This document shows positions 10,234-23,289 of a stretch of DNA of 64,000 bases, piece by piece. Source of the DNA: Larix kaempferi (Eukaryota; Streptophyta; Pinopsida; Pinales; Pinaceae); assembly GCA_027924585.1 (NCBI GenBank), contig BSBM01000068.1, positions 7,980,501 to 8,044,500 of the forward strand, given 5' to 3'. Made by a program: the position numbers and the translations under genes. Numbering within the stretch: the first letter of the stretch is position 1; each line of letters begins with the position of its first letter. Under the pieces are notes generated by a model that saw only the letters and a program-made list of their open reading frames with translations, made no database searches and was not told the origin of the DNA.

Positions 10234-12354
10234 AGTTGTGTTGTTTATCTAACCGAACTTCCACGTTCAGTCCCACATTTGGATTTTTGCAGCTTGAATC
10301 ATAAGATTGTATTTCTTAGTGGCATCTTGTGGAGACTCTCCACAAGATGCTAGTAATTTTCACTGCGAATTCTCAACCATTTCAATTGTATTTCTTTGTA
10401 TTGCCATATTATCGGTGTGACTTATCTGCTCTGTTGATTCCAAACTAAATATATCATAAAAGTAACTAAAATATAATGTGATCTATGTTTCACCATAGGT
10501 TTAATTTGAAATACCTAATTTGAAAGTGATTTACTGTCTTTTTATCAGTATCAGAATTCAAAACAAAAATTCCATTTGTCTTTTTTTTTTTACTTTTTAG
10601 TACACACAAACCTTTGCCATATCCATGGAGGAATCTTTAGTACACACAAATCTTTGCCCATGTTCATATAGAATGGGCAGTGAGGATAAGAGCTTCATGC
10701 TTACAATTAAATTTATATACAAATTTACAAAGCACAAGAAAAAGAAACCTGTTCATATGAAAAATGTCTTCTATGTTTGAATATTGACATGATTATTTAG
10801 TAGATGTATTTTAAATTTGTTTTTTTTCAAATAGCTTTATTGTAGAAGGGATGTATATAAAAAAAGATGGCAGGTTTTTTCAATATATTTTATTGAAGAA
10901 ATGCTTTTGATTTTAGCATACATTCTTGGATGAGTACTTACAAACCAAAACTGGAATCCAAAAATAAAGAATAAGATAACACAAATTACACTTAGTTATT
11001 TTATGGTCTTATTTTTTACCTCATTTAGAAACTGAATTGGTTGCAAACTCATAGAAGTGTAAAAAGTAGGGGTTATCCCACCACCATCTTGCTTTCACAT
11101 ATCAAAAGTGAATGCAAATTTGGTTTCCATTGAACACATTAAATACAAAATTGTTTTCGAAATAAAAGTTGGTTATCATTGAAACTTCTCGAAAGAGAAA
11201 GCTGTATTTCACAGAATTTCTTTAATGACTGAAAGAAAAGTGGTTATTGTTTTCCTGTAGCATACTGTGTATATATGAATAGAAATGGTTCACATATACC
11301 GTATATATATGAATAGAAATGGTTCACATTTAAGTAAAAATAGGTATATGAAAATGGTAAAAACTATTATTATTTCAGGAAAAAAAACACATATAAATAA
11401 AAATAGTTAACACTTGAGAAAAACCATGTATATAGAAATTGTTACCATTTGATTAATTTCTCAAAACCATATGTGAACAGGAATGGTTACATTTGATTAA
11501 AAATGGTTTGTAATCACAAAATAAAAAGCCTACGTAATTAGAATAGAAGTTATATACAAATTATCATATTCAACAATTCCCATAAAAAATGTATTCATTT
11601 CCTGTAGAAATTAGATTAAAATATTTGAAGTGTACTGGAAAGTGTAAAGTGTAGAAAGGCATGGCAGAAAATGATTTGTTAAATTAAAATAAGATTGTAA
11701 AATAGAGAAAGTTAGGTTGAGTGTGAATAAAAAAAAGAAAGAAAGCACAAAGGGAACATTTCCATTTGTTTTGATAAACATAGAGGCACAAAGGACCGTT
11801 ACAAAATCTCCCAACAGTAACTTTGAAAGTGACAGGCCCATTAATTAGTCTGTATATATTGGATTAAATTAAGTGGGCCGGATTTGCAGACACGCAAATA
11901 CAAGAGGAAGCCTCTTTGAAGCAGCAAAGGGGCGTAGAAAAATGAATAAAAGGGGAAGAACGGTCAGGGCACAGCTGTTTTCGGGTTGCAATTTGCCTGC
12001 CCGCCGGCTTGGAAAAAGTGGTGGGCGGGGGGTTACAGCCTTACAAAAAGTGTGGTCTTAAATAATGATGATAAGTGAAAGTTATATGCAATGCCTGCCT
12101 TTGTTAAAACACATGAGGTCGAGGTTTCGAGAATAAAGGCGACTGACTAACAGCAACAACTCTATGCAGTAACGCCCAAGTTATTTTTCTGCACAGCAGT
12201 CCTAACAACTGTAAAATTCTGCCTTCGTCTGACGTGGACCTATTCACACACCACATATATCTCCACTTTGCATAATTCAAAAACAACTATTTATCTATTA
12301 AATTTGTTTTCTCAACTTAGAAACACGAGCTCCGTGACTGCCTAAATAATGTGA
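10234..12354 (+). other. UGT copy-1 3' flank; no gene seen
   Basis: AT-rich. It aligns with 43,248-44,405 and 46,613-47,290 in unit 2, apart from the ~2.2 kb segment found only there. At 11,263-11,510 there is a degenerate tandem repeat of about 55 bp (core GAATAGAAATGGTT with ACCATxTATG), also present at 44,030-44,250. At 11,870-12,060 a GC-richer stretch follows a TGTATATATTGG TATA-like sequence, but no convincing reading frame follows. The join at ~12,340 marks where unit 1 lacks ~3.7 kb present in unit 2. Confidence 0.6.
10322..10350. other. Perfect 13-bp inverted repeat in the UGT copy-1 3' flank
   Basis: GCATCTTGTGGAG, a 3-nt ACT spacer, then its exact reverse complement. It lies in a ~77 bp stretch absent from the intact gene's 3' flank. 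That stretch is bordered by direct repeats ATTGTATTTCTT, so it was either inserted here or lost from the other copy by repeat-mediated deletion. Confidence 0.9.
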
Positions 12355-15102
12355 TTGAAACATATAGAATTAGTTTCCTTGCAAGTGCATCCGAACCAAT
12401 ATTCTTCACATTCCAAGTTAAGCTTCATAATCTTCTAATATTCAAAGTCTAAACTAGTTATTTCATGATCATTGGTTGGGATGGGTTCAACAATAATGAA
12501 TGTGTTATGGCTTATTCTCGTGCTAATGGAATGTGATGATTACTCTGCATTTGAAAAAGCAATGTCTATGGGTCAAACAATGAGAGCCAAATTCTTTATT
12601 AAACTCGATCTTCAATTGAGATACCATTAAATCCAGATGAAAGTGGCGGACATGCCCAAGAAAAATTTCCACACTCATGACAATCATTATGAGTTCTTAG
12701 GCATGACCTTCAACCTATGTAATTCCCCATCCACTCTTCATAGCCTTATGAACAATATCTTTCACCCTTTCCTCCACCATTTTCTCCTAGTTTTATTCGA
12801 TGATATCTAGTCTATAGCCCCACCTAGGAAAGGCACCTTGACCATGTTTCTTGTACCTTGTAATTATTAAAGGATCACTCGTTATTTGTGAAACACTAAA
12901 AATGTGCTTTTGGGGTAATTAAGGTTGAATATTTGGGCCATATTGTAAGTCAAGATGGTGTACATGTGAACCCCAAGAAAGTGGAAGCTTTGCAAAACTG
13001 GCCTCACACCAAAACTCTTAAGAGCTTGAGGGGGTCCTTGGATGTATTGTCTACTATCATAATTTTTTGAAAATTTATAGTAATATTGGATCTCCTCTTA
13101 GATCATTACCCAAAAGGAATGTTTTCTACTAGAATGAGATAGTCGAGAAGGCCTTCTTTTCCCTAAAGGATGTTATGTGCACTATGCATGTTTTAGCCAT
13201 ACTAAACTTCACTAAGACTTTCGTCTTAGAGTGTAACATCTCTAGCCATGTCTTGGGAGCAGTACTACAAGATAGATTCCCATTAGCGTTCATGAGTAAG
13301 CAACTATGCGAGTGGAACTTGGGAAATTCCACCTATGAAAAAATGCAGCTATGTGAGCGGAACTTGGGCAAGTCCACCTATTAAAAAAATGATGGGCATC
13401 CCTTACATCGTTGAGACATGGAGACCATATCTAATTGGCCAATGTTTTTAGATCAAGATCAACCGTCATAGTATCAAGTATTCCCTAGAACAATTGTTCT
13501 CCTCATTAGAACAACATAAATGGGTCACTAAGATGTTGAGGTATGATTTAATGAGATCATCATTAAGAAGGGTTGCAACAATGTGGTGGAAAATTCTTTA
13601 GGGAGGTAATTTGAGGAGGAGGGTTCCCTCTTTGCATTTTTCTTACCAATTCTAGGATGGATCGACAAATCACGTTAGAAACAGATGGCCTAGGAAACCA
13701 TCCAAAACTCATCGAATGACTAGAAGAAGACCCCAACCCTCTTCCTAGGTATACATGGCACCAAAATAACTTGTGGTATAAGGAGCACATTTTTCTCACC
13801 TCATATTTGTCCTTAAAACCATGAATCTTAGAGTTTTTACATCCATCGCTCACAACATGCCACTTGAGATTTCATAAAAACTATGAACAACTTAACAATT
13901 CATTCATTTGGGAAGTCATCCAAAAATGCATCCACAACTTTGTTGCAACCTATGACATTTGTCGATGACATAAAGGAGAAACAATGAATTCACATAGTGC
14001 TTTGCAACCACTTCCAATTCCCAACCATAAACATATCTATGCATTTTATCATGGGGATTCCTAAGGAAAAAAATAAAATAGTCATTATGGTGGTAGTACA
14101 ACACGTGACCAAATATGCTCACTTTTGTGCCTTACCACACCCTTTTACACCATCATTGGTGGCACAAGTATTCATGATGGATTAGATTTTTAAGCTACAT
14201 GGCATGCTAACTTCTATTTTATTTGATCAGGACCCTACCTTCACAAGTAATTTTTTGCGGGAGTTGTTTAAACTATATGGTACCCAGCTGAATCTAAGCA
14301 CAAGCTATCATCCCCAAATAGATGGTTAAACAAAAGTTGTAAATAAATGCTTGGAAACCTACTTGAGATGCTTTGCATCAGGCATGCCACACTAATGGGC
14401 TCAATGGCTTCCTTTCGATGGGTGGTGGTATAATACCACTTGTCATGGATCCAAAAATATGACACCATATGAAGTATTGTATGGATAAAACCCTTGTCCA
14501 TGATTTCCTATTTCCTAAGCACCTCCAAGGTTTAGGTCATGGACAACACACTTCCTACAATAGTAGCTATTCACTGCGCCATTAAGGATAATTTGGTTAT
14601 GGGTCAAAACATAATGTAACAATAGGCTGATCAACATCACTCTAAGCATTCCTTTGAAGTAGGGGCTTAGGTGTTTCTTCGAATTCAAACTTATAAACAA
14701 ACATCCTCAAGAATCATCTCCGCTAGAAGCTGGATCTAAAGTTATATGGACCCTACAAAAATTTTCCAATGCATTAGACAAGTGGCCTACAAGCTCGTTA
14801 TGCTAGATTACACCAAAATTCACCCAATATCTCACCTCTCTTGCCTAAAAAACGTGATGGGCTCTAATTCTAAAGTGCATACCAGATTACTAGATATGAA
14901 TGATGAAGGATCCATTTGGTTCTAGATAACAATGGTCTTGGCTTCTTGGAAATGCCAATTGCGCATGCACACAATCAAAGAAGTTTTGATCCAATGGAAA
15001 GATATGAAACCAAATGATCTCACTTGGGAACCAACAAATATTTTGCAGCAATTTTCACACCTTCAACATTGACGACAACACTACTTTTGAAGGGGGGGAG
15101 CA
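12355..15102 (+). mobile_element. Decayed Ty3/gypsy pol: RT, RNase H, integrase, chromodomain-like tail
   Basis: Read in shifting frames with many stops. RT: LDLQL core near 12,604 and FDD(I), the gypsy form of the YxDD motif, at 12,795-12,806. RT connection/RNase H: GHIVSQDGVHVNPKKVEAL near 12,930-13,000, then FVLECNISSHVLGAVLQD and STYEK (13,200-13,340). Integrase: TKYAHF at ~14,100, FDQDPTFTSNF at ~14,225, STSYHPQIDG at ~14,300. C-terminal tail: VLIQWKDMKPNDLTWEP near 14,985, like chromovirus tails. Two of the three integrase catalytic acids are replaced (first Asp by Gln, Glu by Lys), and both changes are shared with the copy at 51,300. A polypurine tract (GAAGGGGGGGAG) at 15,089 precedes the LTR. 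The element is non-autonomous and dead; gag and the 5' LTR are missing. Confidence 0.88.
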
Positions 15103-15590
15103 TTTTAGGGTTCTATGCTAACCCCCTTACTTTAGGATTTAGTAAAGTAATGTATACGACCATCTCGCTTGAATAAGGCCAAGAAGTTAAAAGTCAACAA
15201 TCAATGTAAAAATGGCCTCTCTTTTAATCAAGGCCTACTAGGAAGTTGGTACTTATTAATCATTTGACCATGTCAAGCAGTTAGGGATTTGAATCTTGGA
15301 AGCTTATTTAAAGAGCTAGAAGGCTATGAATTGCTTTATCGATAATTATTGTATATGAGCCTTGCTCAAGTGAAAAGCCACCCAATCCTTGCTTCCATCT
15401 TTTCTTTCCATAATACAAGAGTGAATTTTGTTGCATTTCTCTTACTTATTATCTTGCGAAGTTATTATTCTCTATAATATTGAGTTTACAACAATTTTTT
15501 ATCTCTGTTATCTTGCTCTTGCGCAAACTTGAAAAGCAAAGTACAACACATTTTAAACATCATCCTTATTATATGTCTATAATTTTGTAC
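15103..15590 (+). repeat. 3' LTR of the gypsy element, fused into block B2
   Basis: It begins just after the polypurine tract with TTTTAGGGTTCTA, where the better copy at 30,381 has TGTTAGGGTTCTA. It contains TATTTAAAG and an AATACAAGAGTGAATTTTG stretch typical of an LTR promoter/polyA region. The right end is unclear because the same sequence continues into block B in four copies; ~15,590 is where similarity to the 30,381 LTR stops. Confidence 0.65.
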
Positions 15591-16601
15591 TAATATTTCT
15601 TTTCTTTTTCTACTAAAAAACATCATTTTATCAACCTCTACTTAAGATGCTCACCTAAAGTAGTTATGTCCTCTACTTTTGACATTGTTTTAACAATTGA
15701 AATGATAAAATCAATTGAATAAATCCATTATAATTATACCATATTTATAAGAATCGATATATCAATGTTAATGCATTTTATTCTTGAAGCTTTGGCCAAT
15801 TCTATGGGAAAAACAACACAATGGTTTTGTCAAAATTAACCTAGTAATAAATGTTTTCTTAATTGACAGGAATTATGTTAATTGCTATTATTGATCACAA
15901 AGATGACATGGTTGTTTCCTCTCAAATGATGCAACACTATATATCCTAAGGCTATTTCCATAGACTATCCTTCACTCCATCATCAAATGCATGTTCATGG
16001 ACCATGAGCATATTCCATTTTGAATAAGGCCTTTTGACATGACTCCAACATGAAGACTAGGCGCACTTCCCCTTTAACAAGTGCCAAAGGCTCATGTGGA
16101 ATTTATGAAGATTGAGAGTGGATCTTGGCATTGTTAACTTGTGCAAGCATGCACATGACTTGAGCCAGTGCGCAAAGGCATAGCAGAGACACAGTACCTG
16201 CACACTCAAAAACGACTAAGTGAAAATGGTCTTGCGGAGACATGATGGATGGGGTCACAAGACTTAGGGCGTGTTTGGCTTGGTGCATGGACCCAAGGTA
16301 CCCATTCATTAATTCAAATTGTGAAGTCGTCACTGACCTCTGAAGCACGTTTTCCACTTGTGAGAGTTGGGTGCACGTCAAGTTGGGCACATTTGTGGAG
16401 TGGGCACACTTGTGGGAGTTGAGTGCACGTCAGCTTAAGCACACATGATATTTGAGCGCACGTCGGCATGGGCACACTTAAGTTGACATGTTTGTTTCGG
16501 GTGAACCTTGGCAAGGGTGTACCATACAAATTCAAGTTGGGCAAGTGCAAAAAGGAGGCAAGCCACTCAAGCAAGAATACAATGGAAGTCGGTCAGGAGA
16601 A

Positions 16602-17080
16602 AGTAGCATTAATTGGGTGCAATATTTTAGGACATAGTAGCATGAGTTGGGTGCAGTCTGTTGGGAAAGAGTAGCACGAGTTAAGTGCATTCTACTAAGA
16701 TGGAGTAGCACAACTTGGGTACAATCTATTGGGACAGAGCAACATGAGTTGGGTGTATCCTATCAGGACATGGTAGCATGAGTTGGGAATAGTTTGTCAG
16801 GTGGAATTAGCACGACTTGGGAACAATCTGCTGAGACAAAGCAACGTGAGTTGGACACAACCTACTGAAGCGTAGTAGCACTAGTTGAGTACGATCTGTC
16901 GAGTCAAAATAACATGACTTGGGTGTACTACGCTAAGATAGAGTAGCATGAGTTGGGAGTAGTATGCCGAGACATGGTAGCACGAGTTGGGCACACTTTG
17001 TTGGGAAAGAGTAGTATGACTTGGGTGCACTTTCGAGAGAAATCTGTTGAGTTAGAGTAGTGTGAATTGGATGCATTGGG
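16602..17080 (+). repeat. 34-bp-period minisatellite (B2)
   Basis: Same unit family as in B1 (AGTAGCA...TTGGGTG every 34 bp), about 14 units, with independent point changes. Confidence 0.88.
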
Positions 17081-19589
17081 TGACATACATAGTTAAGAAG
17101 GATGGGTGAACTTGGTGTTGAGTAGGAGTACTGAAGTACAGAATACTTGATGCAATGAAGAAGTTAAGATGTGTGTTGAGGTAGTTCTACAGACACATCA
17201 GAGGTTATATGTGCAGACAATGGGGGACTCTACGAAAGATTTGCTTGGGGAGTCGGGAAAACGTGTTGGGGGGTGTCTAGACTATCTTGGAAAAATATTT
17301 GTATGAGCCTCGTCTCAGATGTGTTGTTTATCTGTATATGAGTGTTTGCTGGGTTGGGAACAATAATTTGATGTGTCTTGTACTATATGTAACATTCTTC
17401 ATAATGAGTTTGGGTTCCTAGTTTGGGCACCACCATACTTGTTGTCTCTTGTGTATAATGTTGGATAGTTCTTGGTGAAAAGAAAATATTGTTGGATACT
17501 TGTACTGTGATGACAACGTGTAATGTTTAATTGTGTAATTGGTTAAGTGTTGAACTTATTGTAGTGCAAGTGATTGGTGGTTGAATAAGTTGAGTAGGGG
17601 TTTGCAACGACCTAATAGGTTGTAGCTCAAGGTGTAGTTATGAGTAGACCTTGAATGTATAGAAGATTGTAATAGTCGCAAGTAGTCCAAGTCCTTGCAA
17701 ACGAGGAACACCGATGTTGCATGTTCATTGGAATTGAAAGCAAAAAAAAATTGGGACACTACTCCTAATATCTTGGCACCTTTCCTCCTCATGAAGAAAG
17801 CACTGATTTACATTATATGATTTACAATGATTTACAATGGACCTCAATTTTGTGGATTTATTTTGAGACAAAACCGCACAATATATACTAATTTAAACAA
17901 ACAAAATCAATCACAAACAACAAACCAAAATTAAAAATCCTCTAAAGAAGGAATATGAAGAAAATATGTAAACAATATACATAGACTTTCAATTTTTGCA
18001 AGGTGTGAAACCTTGCATTTCTAGGAAATTGGAGGCCTTCGAATGCCAGCACAACTTCTATTTAAAAGAGAATAAAGAAGAGAATGATTGATCATGATAA
18101 AATTGCATAGAAAATCATGTGCCACTTTGTTTGGCCTATGACGCGTAAAGTACCCAACAAGCATGTGACCCACTTCAAATAATAAAAATGAAAATGAAAA
18201 CAATGCGTGCATATGATAATTGAGAATAGGGTTGGAATTTGACGGGCATATGCATGTCATTAGGCATTTTAATAGTCAAAATATGGTTAAAACTTTTAAC
18301 AAATCGTATCAAAGAATGGGCAAAAAAATTTCTACCTAACATATTTTTTACGGTTAATTACTTTTTCAAACCGTAATTATTTTTTATTAATAGGCTTGTT
18401 AAGATATGTGTATGCCTAGATAAATGTCCTGCAATACGTGGTTGTTATTATATATGAAATAAAAAATATTGAAACTTTCCCATTTGATTGAAGAGTAGGT
18501 GGGTGTGTTTGCGTTCAATGGGGATGTATTTTCTTTCATTCCATTTCTTCTTTCTTTCTTATATTGTCCTAGCATTGCCCCAATATGGGGTCGTTCCCTT
18601 CCTTTCAATGCCTTCCTTGTCCTTTGTGCCCTTCCTTTGGAGGATAAGTCAGTTTTCAATTTCGAAAGAGAAACTCCAAGAGAGAGGTGGGTACCATTTT
18701 AGGATAAGTCATCGATTTTAAAATATGTTGATGAAGGAAATAAACCAGCCACCCACCAATCATTAACAATTTATAAGCTATTGAATTTACCAAGCATCAA
18801 CACTTTATCAGCTACCAAATTTACCAAGCATCACCTATGGAATTTTAGATGCACTTGATTTTCGGTTATGGGCCTTAAAAGTTAGAAGCACTTGTTGAAT
18901 TTAGATACCCATTTATCTAGATAGTTTGAAACTGCTCTCTTATGGCTTCCACAGACTTGGAGCTACTAATTTCGGTAAGATGCTATTTTCAATTATTCTA
19001 TAAATTTGATAATAATCCAAAAACAAATTTTAATGAAACGATTCTATGTTTTTCCTTAAACATGAATTTTTTTATTTTTATTTTGCTAATTGATTTGGGT
19101 TAACATTTGTGACTAGACAAACGCATGGAAACATGGTTTTGTTATGGGAGGCTCCCAATCCCACTTTGGACACTTCTAATACTTCGAAGTTACAATATAT
19201 AGGTCTTGTTGGTAGAATATTTTCACATATCAATTCACATTTTTTTAAAAATGATTTATGTGATATATGCTAAAACATAGTAACATTTTATTATTTTTGT
19301 AGTCTTAGTGATTGGTTGAAACAATTACTTTTACTCATGGGAAAAAAAGCTTATAAACAACTTTGAAGTTGAAAGTGGTTTCTTCTTATCCATTTATGGC
19401 CAAGGGAAAGTGAATGGACCAAAGAAGAAAGAAGGAACCATGAACTGGTTGGTACAAATTTTGACCCTCCCCCACAAAAATAGTTTGAGAATTAAATTGA
19501 GCCCCATGGTTATCAATTATGACAAAATGTATCACATCACTTACTCTATATTAATAAAAATTGTACGCAAAAAATAGTTTTTACCAGAA

Positions 19590-19591
<2 letters not shown>

Positions 19592-19628
<37 letters not shown>
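19592..19628. repeat. (AT)n microsatellite in B2
   Basis: About 37 bp of uninterrupted AT. The orthologous tract in B4 is nearly twice as long. Confidence 0.95.
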
Positions 19629-19630
<2 letters not shown>

Positions 19631-21674
19631 TTTACATTATTCTTTTTTTATAAAATTAAAATAAAATGAAATACCTATATTAAAAAACTAAATGCTTTAA
19701 GTTATGAATGAAGCAAAACAAAAGATTTTTTTAATCGAATTCTCATGAAAGTGCATCATGGATAATACATAGACAACTCGACTTTTGTGAAATATTTGCT
19801 TAATATAGTTGAGGAATAATATAGGCAACTCCACTTCACGTGCAATAATAGTTGAGGAATCCAAAACAATCCATACCTTAGAAAACAACCTTATTAAACA
19901 TCTTTTGGCAAAGGAAGAACAAAACATCATAGTACATTATCGATTACAATTTATTTTTTTAATGAATCACCTTTACAAATTATGGCATATTATATTTATC
20001 TGGCCTTTTAACTCAAGTCCTTTGGAATAATGTCACAATTTCAAATTACACCATATGTTAACCTTGAAAATTTTGGTATGTTGCATTACATATGGCCTAA
20101 CATTAACTTCTGGAAATGATTCTAGGTTCCACCATTTGTTTGTTTTCTAAGTTTATCACATTGTACTTTAGATGCATAGTGCAAGCACATGTTGAGTCGT
20201 CTGTGTCACTATTAGTAGGTTGTTTGGTTCCACCCTCAACTTTCAAAGTACATGATCAACAAAAAACATGGGTAATGAGTCTATTGTTATCTTTTAATTG
20301 AAAATTAAACTCCTTAATAAAAACATATCTTTTAATTAAAAATTAAATATCACAATTCCAATTACACCATTGACATGCAACATGTTATCCTTACAAAATT
20401 TTGAGATGTTGTATTACATGTGACTTGACATTAACCTTCGAAAAAAATTCTAAGTTTCACATTTTATTTGTTTCTAAGTTCTAAATTAAAATGCCACAAC
20501 TCCAATTACCCTATTGACATGCAACATGTTAACCTTGCAAAATTTTACATGTTGCATTACATGTGGCTTGACATTAACCTTCCAAAAAGATTATAAATTC
20601 TACATTTTATTTGTTTCTAAGTTCTAAATTAATACTAATCCCAAATACGTTACCCTGCAAATCATATCCACGTATTGTTTGTGATAGTTTCTTACATATT
20701 AATAAACAAGTTATACTTGATTCTTACATTTTTTTTTAATATTTAAATGGAAAGTTATAGCTATGATTCATTTTGTAAAGAAATATTGGACGTATATGGT
20801 GTTATAATAAAATAAGTTCAACGTTGTCTTGCGTGAAACGGCAATGAGGGATATCTTTTTTTCTTTTCATTTAAAATTAAAAAATAGCCTATAAATGATT
20901 CAACCTATAAATGAATTTAACATTCTTTCTTGGTTATTGTCTCCTACGACCTGGTACTGTATATGGATGTTGATTCAACCTATAAATGAATTTAACATTC
21001 TTTCTTGGTTATTGTCTCCCACGACCTGGTACTGTTTATGGATGTTGACCATCTTTATTTCAGGTGGCATGATTAATTTAGATTTAAGTCACTATCCAAA
21101 TATGAGACCCCTAGAACAAGGAACCCCTCTATGAAGTAATTTAACTACTAAAATTTAATAAAAAAATTATTTAACCACACTTGTTGACTCACCTTAAAGT
21201 AAACCCTTACCCAGCTTATGACTGATCTTCAGGTTTTTCTTCAAACTAAAGAGCTAACTCTGGTATGATTTCTTCTCTCAACTAAATCATTAAAATACAA
21301 GTTATGTCGGCAGATTGTATATGATATAAATCAAAGTATAATATTTTTTTATATAGATCAACCTTTAATTTTTTATTTAAATTAAAAATTAATTAATTTA
21401 TTATTTAAATCAGAAGTTATAAAGCATTATTCTTTTCCAAAATGTTTTGCTGGACGTACACAGTGACGGCATTCAGAAAAACAACAATGCCGAAAATTAA
21501 AAAAAATAACAATAAAAAAATAAAATTAATAAGAAAGCATATAAATTTATTTCTTGTAGAAGTCATACATTACTACGAGTCCAAGAGACTCCACGATGAC
21601 CATTACGTTACGTTAACTATATAATGCAATATTTTAATTAATTCTCAAATAATTTTTATTTGAGGTTAAAGTGA

Positions 21675-22070
21675 AACATGTTTAAGGCTTAAATAACAAT
21701 AAGAGAAAATCATATGACACGCCTTAGGCTTAAAGAATAATAAGAGAAAATCATGTAGGTTGCTGTTTTAACGATGGTTTTTTTAAGGAACCACATGGTT
21801 AAGGCTTAAATAATAATAAGAGAAAATCATATATATATGTTGTTGTTTTAATATGGGTTTTTTAAAGGACATGGAATAAGAGAAAATCATGTATGTTGTT
21901 ATTTTAATATGGTTTTTTTAAAAGGAAATGGTGTTAGTGTATTTATTGAATTTAGAGAAAATCATATGAAATACCTAAGGCTTAAATGACAATAAGAGAA
22001 AATTATGTATGTTATTGTTTTAAGATGGTTTCTTTAAAGGGAATGATGTTAGTGTATTTATTGATTTTCT
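21675..22070 (+). repeat. Degenerate tandem repeat, ~100 bp unit, about 4-5 copies
   Basis: Each unit holds AAGGCTTAAATAATAATAAG, AGAGAAAATCATGTATGTT and a GTTTTAATATGGTTTTTTTAA part. Unit 2 keeps only about two units (59,955-60,110), so the array has expanded or contracted since duplication. Confidence 0.75.
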
Positions 22071-23289
22071 TTACATAAATTATATGTGTCATATTTCAAA
22101 ACAAAACAATGTTTAGGCAATGGAAATAGTATTTAAATGTTGTTTGGTTCCCTTAGAGGAAATCTATTAGCATCAGCACATGATTTTTACACTGGATTTT
22201 GTGCATAAAGCTTTCTAGTTTTGTTTATAGTACATGTAATATATTTGGGATTCACGGATTATTGTGTATGACTTAATATCTTATGCATTTTTATACATAA
22301 TATCATGTGCACATGAGTTAGTTGAGATGAGTTATAATGCTCCATATAATGGTACATATGTTGATGATGTGGTATGTGTGTCCCCTTTAGTGATAGATGA
22401 GGTTCACTTATGTTCTATTTAGTTGAACATATGAGATAATTCCACTTAGTAGAGAGAGAGAGAGAGAGAGATTCTGTACATTAGAATTAGGATCATTCGT
22501 ATTCATTCCCAATTCATTCATTTAATACTTGTAGAGATGGTAATTGTATATAGTCTTAGTATTAGTGTATAGTGGATAAGAGAGACTCACTTAAGTAAAA
22601 ATTTCTTAAATCAATATTATGGATCTAGATTCATGCATTATATATGTGTTTTTCTTATCCTTACTGTATTGGTTCTTGTTAAATTCATTTTGTTTAATTG
22701 GATTTAATAAAGATCCTATCTTAGTCTCATATTGGCGTTTTGATGCCTACAAATCATTCCAATGAGTTAATATTTGGCTCTAAACTCAAAATTGAATAAG
22801 TGATATCTCATTAAAAATCTTACAAACATGAGATAAATATCAATAAGGAGTTTGAAATTCATTCAAATAATTTTAAGCCAAAATACTTGCTCGAAAGGCA
22901 TAAAAATTACTTGAAAAGACTCATCTCCTAGTGATAGTGTTGATCTCTCAGTGATAGTGTTAATCTCTCATTAAAATGTACTAGCTTCTTATTGAGATTA
23001 TTAGATTTGGAGTAAAAGTACCTAAAAATAAATCAAGTATTGAACTTATAAAATACAATGCACACCAATACATTTTGTGAAATGATATTTTCAATATTTT
23101 TATATAATAGGTACACACCAATAATAATTTTTCTAGATCATAAATTATTGCAATTAAAAAACTGCATGGCATAACAAACAAAATCAACTGAATAATTTAT
23201 CTAAATGTTTTGCAAGTACGAAAATGTCTACTTACAGATATATGCATATTTATAAAATAGTAAATTTATTTTATTCCTAAAGACCATCA
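22071..23289. other. Intergenic AT-rich stretch with a (GA)n tract; no gene seen
   Basis: Contains (AG)n at 22,451-22,470. It corresponds to 50,480-51,299 and in part to 60,110-60,799, where it again lies immediately left of a gypsy piece. It may therefore be the eroded internal or flanking part of the same ancestral insertion. No coding frame is convincing. Confidence 0.6.

Larger units (their letters stand above)
15261..21632 (+). repeat. Large repeat block B2 (unit 1, second copy)
   Basis: Same order of parts as B1, diverged roughly 10% by eye, with B4 as its closest relative. It has local expansions. The CACAATTCCAATTACACC...TTAACCTT segment occurs three times (about 20,033, 20,349 and 20,499). 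A 75-bp unit is tandemly duplicated at 20,896-21,045, giving an apparent frame with a 25-residue repeat. The right end carries the same TATATAATGCAATAT sequence as the UGT promoters, but no UGT follows. Confidence 0.85.

Noticed and set aside
13563-13853. 96-codon minus-strand frame, identical length at 52,501
   Set aside because: Antisense of the gypsy RNase H-integrase linker; its conservation reflects recent duplication.
16103-16574. Cys/His-rich minus-strand frames before the minisatellite
   Set aside because: They recur in all blocks with differing lengths and breaks, show no domain, and overlap LTR-like DNA.
20895-21134. 79-codon frame with a perfect 25-residue internal repeat
   Set aside because: The peptide repeat comes from a 75-bp tandem duplication of block-B DNA. 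The single-unit versions in other blocks are not open.
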